Shown: in pieces, positions 1 through 8,609 of the stretch
How the letters are laid out: the number at the start of each line of letters is the position of its first letter
Numbering within the stretch: the first letter of the stretch is position 1
DNA from: Lachnospiraceae bacterium
Lineage (GTDB): Bacteria > Bacillota > Clostridia > Lachnospirales > Lachnospiraceae
Assembly (NCBI GenBank): GCA_028721415.1
Contig: JAQYIU010000107.1
Coordinates: 1 to 55,892 of the forward strand
Reading direction: 5' to 3'
DNA: 55,892 bases
Translations under genes and position numbers: made by a program
The notes under the pieces: generated by a model
Seen by the model: only the letters and a program-made list of their open reading frames with translations
Databases searched by the model: none
Told to the model about the DNA's origin: nothing

Positions 1-227
1 ATCCGCTATAGCAGGAGTGATGGTTGGCCCCGGATGTCCTGTGGATGGAGCTGCCCTCTATAAGTGGTGTTGACAATTGGGTCTCGCGCAATGGGAACCT
101 TTGAACCGTGTCAGGTCGGGAACGAAGCAGCACTAAGAAGAATTTCTCATGTGCCGCGAGGGTGCCTGTTTCGAGCTAACTGTAGAGGTAACGTCTGTTG
201 ACAGGCATACAAAGCCAACCGCACGGT
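1..227 (+). ncRNA. ffs: Signal recognition particle RNA (large, Bacillus/Clostridium type), 5' end cut by window edge
   Basis: Seen: the stretch from about base 65 to 180 follows the B. subtilis scRNA closely, including GGTCTCGCGCAA, the helix 8 core CAGGTC...GAAGCAGC, and the CATGTGCCGC/GCTAACTG strands. The GGAA tetraloop is at 119-122, closed by G118-C123, where the usual RNA has C-G, so the pair is swapped but kept. The 3' end is placed near GCACGG at 221-226. By comparison with B. subtilis scRNA a few tens of bases of the 5' end should lie left of the window. Role: scaffold of the particle that delivers nascent membrane and secreted proteins to the translocase. A terminator follows at 275-308. 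Confidence 0.93.
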
Positions 228-274
228 AAAAGATGATGGATTTCCATCAATTATCATAATGATAACAGTAATGA

Positions 275-308
275 AGAGCTGTCGCATTCGTGCGATAGTT
301 CTTTTTTT
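275..308 (+). terminator. Rho-independent terminator of the SRP RNA
   Basis: An 11-base arm GAGCTGTCGCA (from about 276) pairs with TGCGATAGTTC through two G-T wobbles over a 3-base loop, and is followed by a run of seven T. This is a canonical intrinsic terminator placed right for the SRP RNA transcript. Confidence 0.85.
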
Positions 309-563
309 GTTGCCTAATTCTTTTGAATATGGTACTATTTTTCTGGTGTTATATATGCTTGTAATTGGACAAGTGTTTCTACAGATTGCCGTAAACAGTC
401 AGCTATAACATAGCTAAGACAATATAGTAATCTGATTCGGTATAGTGTGAATAAGTTGAAAGGAAGCGACTGTTTTTCGAAATCAGAGATTTTGGGAGAT
501 GGTCTTTTTTTCTTTGTTGAAAAAGGCATTACGAATCAGATTTATCATTAAGGAGGAAATGAA

Positions 564-1931
564 ATGAAATATGATGTGGTGATTATCGGAGCGGGACCGG
601 GAGGCATCTTTTCGGCATATGAATTTGCATTGAAAAGGCCGGATCTTAAGGTGGCGGTTTTTGAATCGGGAAATACTCTGGAGAAACGGCATTGTCCCAT
701 TGATGGAAAAAAGGTGAAATCCTGCATTAACTGTGCTACCTGCGCCATCATGAATGGATTCGGAGGTGCCGGTGCATTTTCGGATGGAAAATATAATATT
801 ACCAATGATTTTGGTGGAACTCTCTATGAATATATCGGAAGAGAGAAAGCAATTGAATTGATGCATTATGTGGATGAAATAAATGTAAAATATGGTGGTA
901 AGGGTACGAAAATGTATTCTACTGCAGGTTCAGAGTTCAAAAAAATCTGTATGCAAAATAAGCTGACTCTGTTGGAAGCCTCCGTGAGACATCTGGGAAC
1001 AGATATTAACTACATTGTTCTGGAAAATTTATATGCACTTTTAAAAGATAAAATCGATTTCTTTTTCCGCACTCCGGTTAAGAAAATTGAAAAAGCAGGA
1101 GAAGCGTACCGAATCATAACGGATGAAAAGGAAGTTATGTGTGATAAATGCATCATTTCCGTAGGTCGCAGCGGAAGCAAGTGGATGGAATCCGTGTGTC
1201 ATGATCTGGAGATTCCGACAAAATCAAACCGTGTGGATATTGGTGTCAGAGTAGAACTTCCGGCGGTGATTTTTTCACATATTACGGATGAATTATATGA
1301 GGGAAAGATTGTATACCGGACAAAAAAATTCGAAGATAATGTGCGTACCTTCTGCATGAATCCGCAGGGAATCGTGGTAAATGAGAACACGAACGGAATC
1401 ATCACTGTAAACGGACACAGTTTTGAAGATCCGGAACGGAAAACAGAAAATACTAATTTTGCCCTTCTAGTGTCCAAACATTTTTCAGAACCATTTAAAG
1501 ACAGCAATGGGTATGCGGAAAGTATTGCGAAATTATCCAATATGTTAGGTGGTGGCGTAATCGTACAGCGTTTCGGAGATCTGGAACGGGGAAGAAGAAG
1601 CAATGCAAGACGAATCGAGGAAAGTACCGTAAGACCGACTCTTGCCGCAACACCGGGAGATCTCAGTCTGGTATTGCCAAAGAGAATTCTGGATGGAATT
1701 ATTGAAATGATTTATGCTCTGGATAAGATTGCACCGGGGGTTGCCAACGATGATACCCTCCTTTACGGTGTGGAAGTAAAATTCTATAATATGGAAGTGG
1801 AGTTGGATCAGAATCTGGAAACCAGACACAAAGGTCTTTATGTCATCGGAGATGGAAGCGGTGTGACCCATTCTCTTTCCCATGCATCCGCCAGCGGAGT
1901 CTATGTGGCAAATCAGATCATGGATGAATAA
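564..1931 (+). CDS. FAD-dependent dehydrogenase (COG2509-like NAD(P)/FAD oxidoreductase)
   Basis: 455 residues. Seen: an N-terminal Rossmann motif GAGPGG at residues 9-14 right behind the first strand, then a cysteine-rich segment (CPIDGKKVKSCINCATC) followed by GFGGAGAFSDGK, and a C-terminal flavin signature GLYVIGDGSG with SHASASG. This combination is typical of the uncharacterised FAD-dependent dehydrogenase family COG2509, usually 450-530 residues. The cysteine cluster could bind metal or be redox active; that is inference. Substrate is unknown. The start is set by AAGGAGG about 7 bases upstream of ATG. The gene stands alone between the SRP RNA terminator and the promoter of the tRNA synthetase gene. 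Cytosolic; no membrane segment. Confidence 0.85.
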   Translation: MKYDVVIIGAGPGGIFSAYEFALKRPDLKVAVFESGNTLEKRHCPIDGKKVKSCINCATCAIMNGFGGAGAFSDGKYNITNDFGGTLYEYIGREKAIELMHYVDEINVKYGGKGTKMYSTAGSEFKKICMQNKLTLLEASVRHLGTDINYIVLENLYALLKDKIDFFFRTPVKKIEKAGEAYRIITDEKEVMCDKCIISVGRSGSKWMESVCHDLEIPTKSNRVDIGVRVELPAVIFSHITDELYEGKIVYRTKKFEDNVRTFCMNPQGIVVNENTNGIITVNGHSFEDPERKTENTNFALLVSKHFSEPFKDSNGYAESIAKLSNMLGGGVIVQRFGDLERGRRSNARRIEESTVRPTLAATPGDLSLVLPKRILDGIIEMIYALDKIAPGVANDDTLLYGVEVKFYNMEVELDQNLETRHKGLYVIGDGSGVTHSLSHASASGVYVANQIMDE

Positions 1932-1977
1932 AATCGAAATGATTATTGCAGAAATTATGCTGAAATAAAGATTTTTC

Positions 1978-2006
1978 TTGAAAAGCATATTTGCATTTGC
2001 TATAAT
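1978..2006 (+). promoter_or_regulatory. Sigma-A-type promoter for the lysyl-tRNA synthetase gene
   Basis: TTGAAA at 1978-1983 and TATAAT at 2001-2006 with a 17-base spacer. It leaves a leader of about 100 bases that holds two hairpins: GGCTGT/ACAGCC (2022-2040) and a perfect 8-base CTTCCAGA/TCTGGAAG (2063-2090). Neither is followed by a T run, and no T-box signature is visible. Confidence 0.8.
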
Positions 2007-2112
2007 GATTAATTGACTATGGGCTGTTATATATACAGCCAATTTCGTGATTTACAGAGGGACTTCCAGAGGAATTTTCTGTTCTGGAAGATAAGTATAG
2101 GAGGAATTTAGA

Positions 2113-4158
2113 ATGCATTGGTCTGAGAAGATTGCAAAAGACATTATTAAAAGATCTCCGGACAAAGAAGAATACGTTTGTGCTGCAGGTATCAGCCCGT
2201 CCGGATCCATTCACATTGGTAATTTCAGAGATATCGCTACCAGCTATTTTGTATATAAAGCATTATTGAAACAGGGAAAGAAAGCACGTCTTTTATTCTC
2301 CTGGGATGAGTTTGACCGCCTTCGTAAGGTGCCGGTAAATGTAAAAGAAATCGCACCGGAGCTGGAAGAAGATATCGGAAAACCATATGTGGATGTAAAG
2401 GATCCATACGGATGCTGCAGTTCCTATGCAGAACATTTTGAGAAAGAATTTGAGGCATCCCTTGCACGTTTCGGAATCAAGGTAGATGCAAGAAGACAGA
2501 GCGAGAATTACAGAAGTGGTAAATATGCCAAATATGTCATTCAGGCTGTTCAGAAAAGAAGAGAGATTTTTGATATTTTAGATAAATTCCGTCAGCAGGA
2601 AGCTACACCGGAAGAGAGAGAAGCTTACTATCCGGTAAGCATTTACTGTCCGGTCTGCGGAAAAGATGAGACAACCATCGTTTCTTCTTCTGAGGATGGT
2701 GTGACATGTGAATACACATGTAAATGTGGTCATAAAGGAAGCTGGGATTTCAGCAAGGATTTCAACTGTAAGTTAGCATGGAAGATCGACTGGCCGATGC
2801 GCTGGATGGTAGAAGGCGTTGACTTTGAGCCAGGCGGAAAAGATCATGCCAGCCCGGGTGGAAGCTATGATACCAGCAAGATCATCGCTAAGAAGATCTT
2901 TGGTTTCAATGCGCCGATGTTTAAAGGATATGAGTTCATCGGTATCAAAGGAACAACCGGTAAGATGTCCGGTTCCACCGGTCTTAATCTGACACCGGAG
3001 ACTCTGCTTAAGATTTACCAGCCGGAAGTGATTTTATGGCTGTATTCCAAATCTGAGCCAAATAAAGCCTTTGATTTCTGCTTCGATGATGAAATTTTAC
3101 GTCAGTACTTTGAATTCGATAAGATGCTGAAAGTATACCAGGCAGGAAAAGGCAAAAACTACGATTATATCGAAGGAATCATGCACAACTGTATGATTGA
3201 AGGAAGAGAACTTCATCCGGTTCCGATGCAGCAGATCGTGAACTTCGGTTCTGTTGTTGACTTTAATGCTGATATGCTGGAAACAGTCTTTGAAAAGATT
3301 GGAAGTCCATTCAAGAAAGAAGAGTTTGAAGAGCGACTTGAACTGGCGAAATACTGGCTGGAGAAATGTGCTCCTCAGAACATGAACACTCTTCTTGGAT
3401 ACAGAAACTGGGATTACTATAATACATTGAATGATGTTGAGAAGAAGGAGATTTCCCTCCTGCATGATTTCATCGAAAAAGGAGACTATGATCTCGATGA
3501 GCTCAACTCCTTCATTTATACGATTCCAAGAGAAGCAGATCCGAACTTTGACGAAGAAAATAAGAAGACTGCACAGGCAAACTTCTTTAAGAATGCTTAT
3601 AATCTGATGATTGGTAAAACAGCAGGACCAAGATTATATCTGTTCCTCTATGCCGTAGAGCCACAGAGATATCTGGGACTTCTGGATTTCTCTACACCTC
3701 AGACAGAAGAGGAAGCGAGACTGGCAGCAGAAGCGAAAGCTGAGGCAGAGAGAATCGCAGCAGAAGAAGCAGCGGCAGCTAAGGCAGCAGCGGAAGAAGA
3801 AGCCAGAAGAAATGCTATCGCACCGGTCAAAGATCAGATTACCATCGATGAGTTTGACAAGGTTGATATGAGAGTATGTAAAGTTGTCAACTGCGAGGTG
3901 GTTAAAAATGCAGAGAAACTTCTGAAACTCACATTAAATGATGGTTTGGGAGAGAGAGTCATCGTATCTTCCATCCGTGATGATTACAAACCGGAAGAAT
4001 TAATCGGAAGAAAGATTATTGTCATTGCCAATCTGAAACCGGCAAAATTTGCGGGTGTGAAGAGTAACGGAATGCTGATCGCAGCCAGCGGTGATGATTT
4101 TGGTTGTAAGATTATCTTTGTGGATGATTGTGTACCGGAAGGAACTGCGATTCATTAA
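2113..4158 (+). CDS. lysK: Class I lysyl-tRNA synthetase with C-terminal EMAPII-like tRNA-binding domain
   Basis: 681 residues. Charges tRNA-Lys with lysine in the cytosol. Seen: class I signature HIGN at residues 34-37, KMSGS at 284-288, and a CPVC...CKCGHKG zinc-type insert near 178-208, all typical of the archaeal-type class I LysRS rather than MetRS (HIGH/KMSKS) or the class II LysRS common in bacteria. After about residue 530 comes an Ala/Glu-rich helical linker, then from about 578 a tRNA-binding OB-fold like that at the end of bacterial MetRS (motif VDMRVCKV, later NLKPAKFAGVKSNGMLIA). The extra domain should raise tRNA affinity (inference). AGGAGG lies 7 bases before ATG. No class II lysS is in the window, so whether this is the only LysRS cannot be told. 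Confidence 0.92.
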   Translation: MHWSEKIAKDIIKRSPDKEEYVCAAGISPSGSIHIGNFRDIATSYFVYKALLKQGKKARLLFSWDEFDRLRKVPVNVKEIAPELEEDIGKPYVDVKDPYGCCSSYAEHFEKEFEASLARFGIKVDARRQSENYRSGKYAKYVIQAVQKRREIFDILDKFRQQEATPEEREAYYPVSIYCPVCGKDETTIVSSSEDGVTCEYTCKCGHKGSWDFSKDFNCKLAWKIDWPMRWMVEGVDFEPGGKDHASPGGSYDTSKIIAKKIFGFNAPMFKGYEFIGIKGTTGKMSGSTGLNLTPETLLKIYQPEVILWLYSKSEPNKAFDFCFDDEILRQYFEFDKMLKVYQAGKGKNYDYIEGIMHNCMIEGRELHPVPMQQIVNFGSVVDFNADMLETVFEKIGSPFKKEEFEERLELAKYWLEKCAPQNMNTLLGYRNWDYYNTLNDVEKKEISLLHDFIEKGDYDLDELNSFIYTIPREADPNFDEENKKTAQANFFKNAYNLMIGKTAGPRLYLFLYAVEPQRYLGLLDFSTPQTEEEARLAAEAKAEAERIAAEEAAAAKAAAEEEARRNAIAPVKDQITIDEFDKVDMRVCKVVNCEVVKNAEKLLKLTLNDGLGERVIVSSIRDDYKPEELIGRKIIVIANLKPAKFAGVKSNGMLIAASGDDFGCKIIFVDDCVPEGTAIH

Positions 4159-4195
4159 GCTTGAGGAGACATCGGCTGTTGGCAAAAGAGACGCT

Positions 4196-4269
4196 GGCAG
4201 GATATGGCCATCTTTTGTGCAAGCACAAGATTGCCCATATTCCTGCCTGTATTTATGCCTGCCTTTTTT
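4196..4269 (+). terminator. Probable terminator after the lysyl-tRNA synthetase gene
   Basis: A long near-perfect inverted repeat spans 4196-4247 (GGCAGGATATGG... with ...CCCATATTCCTGCC, inner arms TTTTGTGC/GCACAAGA). A second CCTGCC at 4258-4263 sits directly before six T, so GGCAGG at 4196 can pair with either copy. Strong hairpin; the exact terminating stem is ambiguous. Confidence 0.55.
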
Positions 4270-4273
4270 CATT

Positions 4274-4738
4274 TCATTGATTGTCCGTGCTCAGAAGTCG
4301 GTGAAAAAATCCATAACTCGACCAGGTAGCCAGCTGGATATCAACAGTGTCAAAGATGAGTTGTTGAGCAACAAATTGCTCGGTTAATGCCTCTTTAAAT
4401 TCTTCAAATACTTTGTTCCCTTCCAGCAAAACACGTGCATCTAAATTGCACATTGCAGCAAGTAATCCAACGTCTAACATATAAATTTTAAATGTATTCA
4501 TTTCCATGTAAGCAATTAATGGCATTCCTGGTTTCGATATACGTGTACTTTTCAGGATAAGGCCACAATCCATCAACCACTGAATTGCCAGTTCAAAATC
4601 ATTGGAGTAATAATCCAGTAAGGCATTTATTGTTTCATAATCCAGGTTTTTCCTACCTGTCTGGCACCACGAATAATTAAAGGTTTTCTGTGTGTTTTTT
4701 TCTTCCATTTTATTAAATCGTTCATTAAAAGTCTTTGC
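4274..4738 (-). pseudogene. Remnant of a DUF4143-type AAA ATPase gene (C-terminal half only)
   Basis: Seen on the minus strand: AIQWLMDCGLI, SKPGMPLIAYMEMNTFKIYMLD, VGLLAAMCNLDARVLLEG and EEFKEALTEQFVAQQLI, which is the recognisable DUF4143 half of the large family of ATPases often annotated 'ATP-binding protein'. The AAA half with its Walker motifs is absent, and the frame loses family resemblance after TWSS, where the usual WSS...EIDF nuclease-like segment should follow, so the 3' end looks frameshifted or deleted. The frame remains open upstream to 4858 but that part reads as former non-coding DNA. Two near-identical 22-base repeats sit just upstream. Best read as a decaying gene; a functional short protein is unlikely. 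Confidence 0.75.
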
Positions 4739-4774
4739 ATATAAAATCGCCTCCAATATTAATATATACAAATT

Positions 4775-4828
4775 AACATTTTTCATGTGGAGTATTAAGA
4801 TATACTCACATTTTTCATGCGGAGTATG
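4775..4828. repeat. Pair of direct repeats upstream of the DUF4143 remnant
   Basis: ACATTTTTCATGTGGAGTAT (in 4775-4796) recurs as ACATTTTTCATGCGGAGTAT (in 4807-4828), one mismatch in 20 bases, with centres 32 bases apart (about three helical turns). Read on the minus strand the right copy plus its flank forms a near-palindrome, ATACTCCGCAT/ATGTGAGTAT. The position fits an operator or promoter element of the decayed gene, but function is not shown. Confidence 0.6.
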
Positions 4829-4962
4829 AAAAAATGGATTTAAAATTACAAATCTCAAAGAGGATTCCGCATAGATAAGACGAAAACAGATAAGCTGGAT
4901 TTTAGAGGATATAATATGGTATATTAATTAAGAAATCATAGATAAAACATAATGGAGTAGAA

Positions 4963-7900
4963 ATGAACATGAAGAAGTTAGTTCTTGCAGAGAAGCCATC
5001 TGTGGCAAGGGATATTGCCCGGGTACTTGGATGTAAAAAACAGACAAAGAATTATATAGAGGGCACAGAATATATTGTAACCTGGGGACTTGGTCATCTG
5101 GTCACTTTAGCAGATCCGGAGGCATATGATAAGAAATTACAGACCTGGCGGATGGAGGATCTTCCGATGATGCCGGAACATCTGAAGCTGGTGGTGATTC
5201 CGCAGACCAGAGGACAGTTTCAGGCTGTAAAGACTTTGATTGGAAGAACAGATATTTCCGAGATTATCATTGCGACGGATGCCGGCCGTGAGGGTGAATT
5301 GGTTGCTCGTTGGATTTTGGTGAAAGCAGGGAATAAAAAGCCATTGAAAAGATTGTGGATTTCTTCTGTGACAGACAAGGCGATTCGGGAAGGATTTGCT
5401 CATCTGAAAGATGCGAGAGAATACGATAATCTTTATCGGGCGGCAGTAGCCCGGGCAGAATCTGACTGGCTTGTTGGAATCAATGCCACTCGCGCACTGA
5501 CTTGTAAATACAATGCACAGCTTTCCTGTGGTCGTGTGCAGACACCGACGCTTGCGATGATTGCCGCAAGGGAAGAGGAAATCCGTCATTTTGTGCCGAA
5601 ACCGTATTACGGGATGCAGGCGAAATGGAAGGGAACTCTCTTTACATGGAGAGAGGGAAAAAGTAACAGTTCTTCGATTTTTTCCAAAGAAAAGAGAGAG
5701 GAGGCCTATCGAAAAGCCGAGGGAGCTTCCGGGGAAGTGGTTTCCGTAAAGAAAATAAAGAAAACGTCCAGACCGGAGGGACTTTATGACCTGACTGCTC
5801 TTCAGAGAGATGCCAATCAGCGATTTGGATTTTCTGCGAAACAGACACTGAATCTCATGCAAAGCCTTTATGAACATCATAAAGTACTGACTTATCCGCG
5901 AACCGATTCCCGGTATCTGACATCTGATGTGGCAGAAACCTTAAAGGAAAGGCTTGTGGCTGTGGCTGTGGGTCCTTATCGAAATTATGCGAATACTTTG
6001 TTGAAAGGGCAGATTCGAACCAATAAATCTTTTGTCGATGACCGGAAAGTATCGGATCATCATGCCATTATTCCGACAGAGCAGCCAGTCATTCTGGCAC
6101 AGCTTTCTGTGGATGAGCGAAAGATTTTTGATCTGGTGGTTCGGAGATTTCTGGCGGTACTCTACCCGCCTTATGAATATGAACAGACAACAGTGGAGAT
6201 TTCCTGCGGCGGGGAAATATTTACAGCGACAGGAAATGTGACGGTGGCACAGGGATACCGCAGTGTCTTAAACGGCGAGGAAGAACAGACGGAAGGAACC
6301 ATGCCAGAGTGGAAATCGGGAGAAAAGACAGGGGTACCTGTTTTATCAAGGACAGAAGGAAAAACAAAACCACCGGCTCGTTTTACAGAAGGAACGTTAC
6401 TTCAGGCCATGGAAAATCCGGTGAAATACATGAAGAAAAAGGATGCCAAAGCAGTAAAGACCTTGCAGGAAACCGGCGGACTTGGCACAGTGGCGACCAG
6501 AGCCGACATTATTGACAAATTGTTCCGCACTTATCTCATTGAGAAAAAAGAAAATGAGATTTTTATGACAGGAAAAGCAAAACAGCTTCTGGAACTGGTG
6601 CCGGAAGACCTGAAGAAGCCGGAACTTACTGCAAACTGGGAGATGAAACTGTCCAATATCGCTTCCGGGAAGCTCCGGCAGGATAAATTCATGAAAGAAA
6701 TCCGGACTTATGCAGTGGATTTGACAGAGGAAATCAAGACAGGGGAGGGAACCTTCCGCCACGATAATCTCACCAATAAGATATGTCCGGTCTGTGGAAA
6801 AAGGATGCTTTCTGTCAATGGAAAACAGGGAAAAATGCTGGTATGTCAGGATCGGGAATGCGGTCACAAGGAGCGAATCTCCAGGCTGACCAATGCCCGC
6901 TGTCCGGTCTGCCATAAAAAAATGGAACTGATCGGTCAGAAAGAAAATCAAAAATTTGTCTGTATCTGCGGACATAAGGAATCCATGAAAGCTTTCGAGG
7001 AAAGACGAAAACGGGAGGGAGCCGGTGTGTCCAAGAAAGATGTGGCCAACTATATGAAAAAAATGAAAAAAGAAGAAAAAGAGCCGGTAAATAACAGCCT
7101 GGCCAATGCGCTTGCTAATCTCAAGCTGATGCTGGTACTCTTTTTCGGATTATTTGCTTTTCTGACCCTGAAAACAGATGCTTATGCGGCCTTTCCGACT
7201 GATATGGAACAGAAACCGGTGGAAGCTCATTCTGTGAATTACGATACGGTAAATGTGTATAACGATGAAAATTTATCCGAGCAATGTGGACAAGTGGATG
7301 GAGGAAAGCTTCAATTAAAAGCCACAAAAGTCAGTGAGAAAGGCATTTTCGGAGAATATACCAGCAGAGCGGAGAAGGGAAGTGGATGGTTTTCCTTGGA
7401 TACCTTTGTGGAAGATCCGTCTTATGAGAATGTTTATGCCACCGCAAGAGATGGTATGTATGCTTACACAGACAGCAGTTTTGACGAGGTTCAGGGAACC
7501 ATTGGAAAATATACCGGTGTGATTGTCATCAGCAAAGAAGGGGGCAACCGACAGGTGATTTATGAGACAAAAGAAGGTTATGCCATCGGTTGGATGACTG
7601 ACGGAGCATTTTCGAACTGTCTTTTATATGATGGAAGAGAGAAACAGATTCTGTCTGATGGAACCTATCTGGCTCGCCCCGGCTATATGGATGACGAAAA
7701 TGGCGGCGTTGCCATGAAAAATCAGATCGGACTTTCTTCTTATGATGCTTACACACTGGTGTTTACCTATGTGACAGAGAATAACTATTATGTGATGAAT
7801 CAGGAGACAGGGAAATATCTGGCTGTTTCTGAGCAAGACAATTCATTTTCTCTTTGCTGGACAGAGGAAAAGGATGAGAAATATGGACTTTTTCATCTTA

Positions 7901-8577
7901 CGAGAAATACAGGTTCCTTTTGTATACAAAACACAGTGAGTCGATTGTTCGTCAGTGAGGACGAGGATAAAAATCTGGTGTTGGTCAGAGACCGTCTGGG
8001 AGATGGAAGTAAATGGCGGCTCAGTGCCGTGAAAAAAACACTGAATAAAAAGCAGCCTATGGTATTTACCCAGTATGATCCGCAATGGTGTGCCACTCCT
8101 TATGGAGGGGGCGGCTGTATGGGAACTGCCGGTTGTGGTATTTTGTCCACGGTCAATGCGGTATATGCCCTTTCCGGTCAGTATATGAATGTGATGGAAC
8201 TGGCAGATTATGCGGTGGAAAAAAACTATCGGATTGTCGGCAGTGGAACCGATGATGGGATTTTTAAGGCGGCCTGTAAAAAATTTGGGAAAAAATATAA
8301 TTTTGCCTGGGATGGGCAGAGTGGAAGTATTGATGTTTTGAAAAAGAAATTGAAAGCCGGAGATGTTGCCACCGTCCATGTGCAGGGACATTATGTCACA
8401 ATTGTAGATTATAATAAGAAGACCAAAAAATTTCTTCTTCTGGATTCCAATTATCTTCCAAAACGTGCCACCAGTGCCTATGGGGACTGGATTACCATTG
8501 ACCGTCTTCTTTCCGGAAGTCTGGAAGTGCAGAGTTTTTATTTCTTTAAGTTGAGGGATCCGGGAACAGTGGAGTAG
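4963..8577 (+). CDS. topB: DNA topoisomerase III fused in frame to a secreted C39-like peptidase
   Basis: 1204 residues, against about 700-730 for TopB. Seen: residues 1-721 are a complete type IA topoisomerase III with the Toprim glutamate in LVLAEKPSVA, TDAGREGE at 105-112, the nicking tyrosine Tyr311 in LTYPRTDSRYL, and C-terminal CPVC/CGHK zinc ribbons from 608 to about 672. It ends with NNSLANALANLKL, a typical TopB tail. At residue 723 an ATG opens a hydrophobic, signal-like segment (MLVLFFGLFAFLTLKTDAYA), then about 150 residues of unclear fold, a ricin-like beta-trefoil (about 895-1028) and a C39-like papain-fold peptidase with Cys1058 (GTAGCGILS), His1143 (GHYV) and Asp1161 (LLDSN). 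A cytosolic DNA enzyme and an exported peptidase on one chain is topologically strange. Bases 7127-7131 read TGATG, a stop/start overlap one frame off, so one inserted base could have joined two genes. GGAG upstream of 4963 sets the start. Confidence 0.88.
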   Translation: MNMKKLVLAEKPSVARDIARVLGCKKQTKNYIEGTEYIVTWGLGHLVTLADPEAYDKKLQTWRMEDLPMMPEHLKLVVIPQTRGQFQAVKTLIGRTDISEIIIATDAGREGELVARWILVKAGNKKPLKRLWISSVTDKAIREGFAHLKDAREYDNLYRAAVARAESDWLVGINATRALTCKYNAQLSCGRVQTPTLAMIAAREEEIRHFVPKPYYGMQAKWKGTLFTWREGKSNSSSIFSKEKREEAYRKAEGASGEVVSVKKIKKTSRPEGLYDLTALQRDANQRFGFSAKQTLNLMQSLYEHHKVLTYPRTDSRYLTSDVAETLKERLVAVAVGPYRNYANTLLKGQIRTNKSFVDDRKVSDHHAIIPTEQPVILAQLSVDERKIFDLVVRRFLAVLYPPYEYEQTTVEISCGGEIFTATGNVTVAQGYRSVLNGEEEQTEGTMPEWKSGEKTGVPVLSRTEGKTKPPARFTEGTLLQAMENPVKYMKKKDAKAVKTLQETGGLGTVATRADIIDKLFRTYLIEKKENEIFMTGKAKQLLELVPEDLKKPELTANWEMKLSNIASGKLRQDKFMKEIRTYAVDLTEEIKTGEGTFRHDNLTNKICPVCGKRMLSVNGKQGKMLVCQDRECGHKERISRLTNARCPVCHKKMELIGQKENQKFVCICGHKESMKAFEERRKREGAGVSKKDVANYMKKMKKEEKEPVNNSLANALANLKLMLVLFFGLFAFLTLKTDAYAAFPTDMEQKPVEAHSVNYDTVNVYNDENLSEQCGQVDGGKLQLKATKVSEKGIFGEYTSRAEKGSGWFSLDTFVEDPSYENVYATARDGMYAYTDSSFDEVQGTIGKYTGVIVISKEGGNRQVIYETKEGYAIGWMTDGAFSNCLLYDGREKQILSDGTYLARPGYMDDENGGVAMKNQIGLSSYDAYTLVFTYVTENNYYVMNQETGKYLAVSEQDNSFSLCWTEEKDEKYGLFHLTRNTGSFCIQNTVSRLFVSEDEDKNLVLVRDRLGDGSKWRLSAVKKTLNKKQPMVFTQYDPQWCATPYGGGGCMGTAGCGILSTVNAVYALSGQYMNVMELADYAVEKNYRIVGSGTDDGIFKAACKKFGKKYNFAWDGQSGSIDVLKKKLKAGDVATVHVQGHYVTIVDYNKKTKKFLLLDSNYLPKRATSAYGDWITIDRLLSGSLEVQSFYFFKLRDPGTVE

Positions 8578-8609
8578 ATATCTCAGCAGGAACAATAAAG
8601 AGGCAGAAA

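Noticed and set aside
335-529. 64-residue minus-strand frame upstream of the FAD dehydrogenase
   Set aside because: No ribosome site, no recognisable domain; lies across the leader of the plus-strand gene.
2113-4158. Annotation as methionyl-tRNA synthetase because of the C-terminal tRNA-binding domain
   Set aside because: The catalytic part has HIGN and KMSGS and the CxxC insert of class I LysRS, not MetRS motifs.
4741-4858. N-terminal extension of the DUF4143 remnant
   Set aside because: It reads through the direct repeats and promoter-like DNA and has no family resemblance.
4900-4915. Full promoter for topB
   Set aside because: TATAAT is present at 4910-4915, but no acceptable -35 at 16-18 bases, so it was not listed as a feature.
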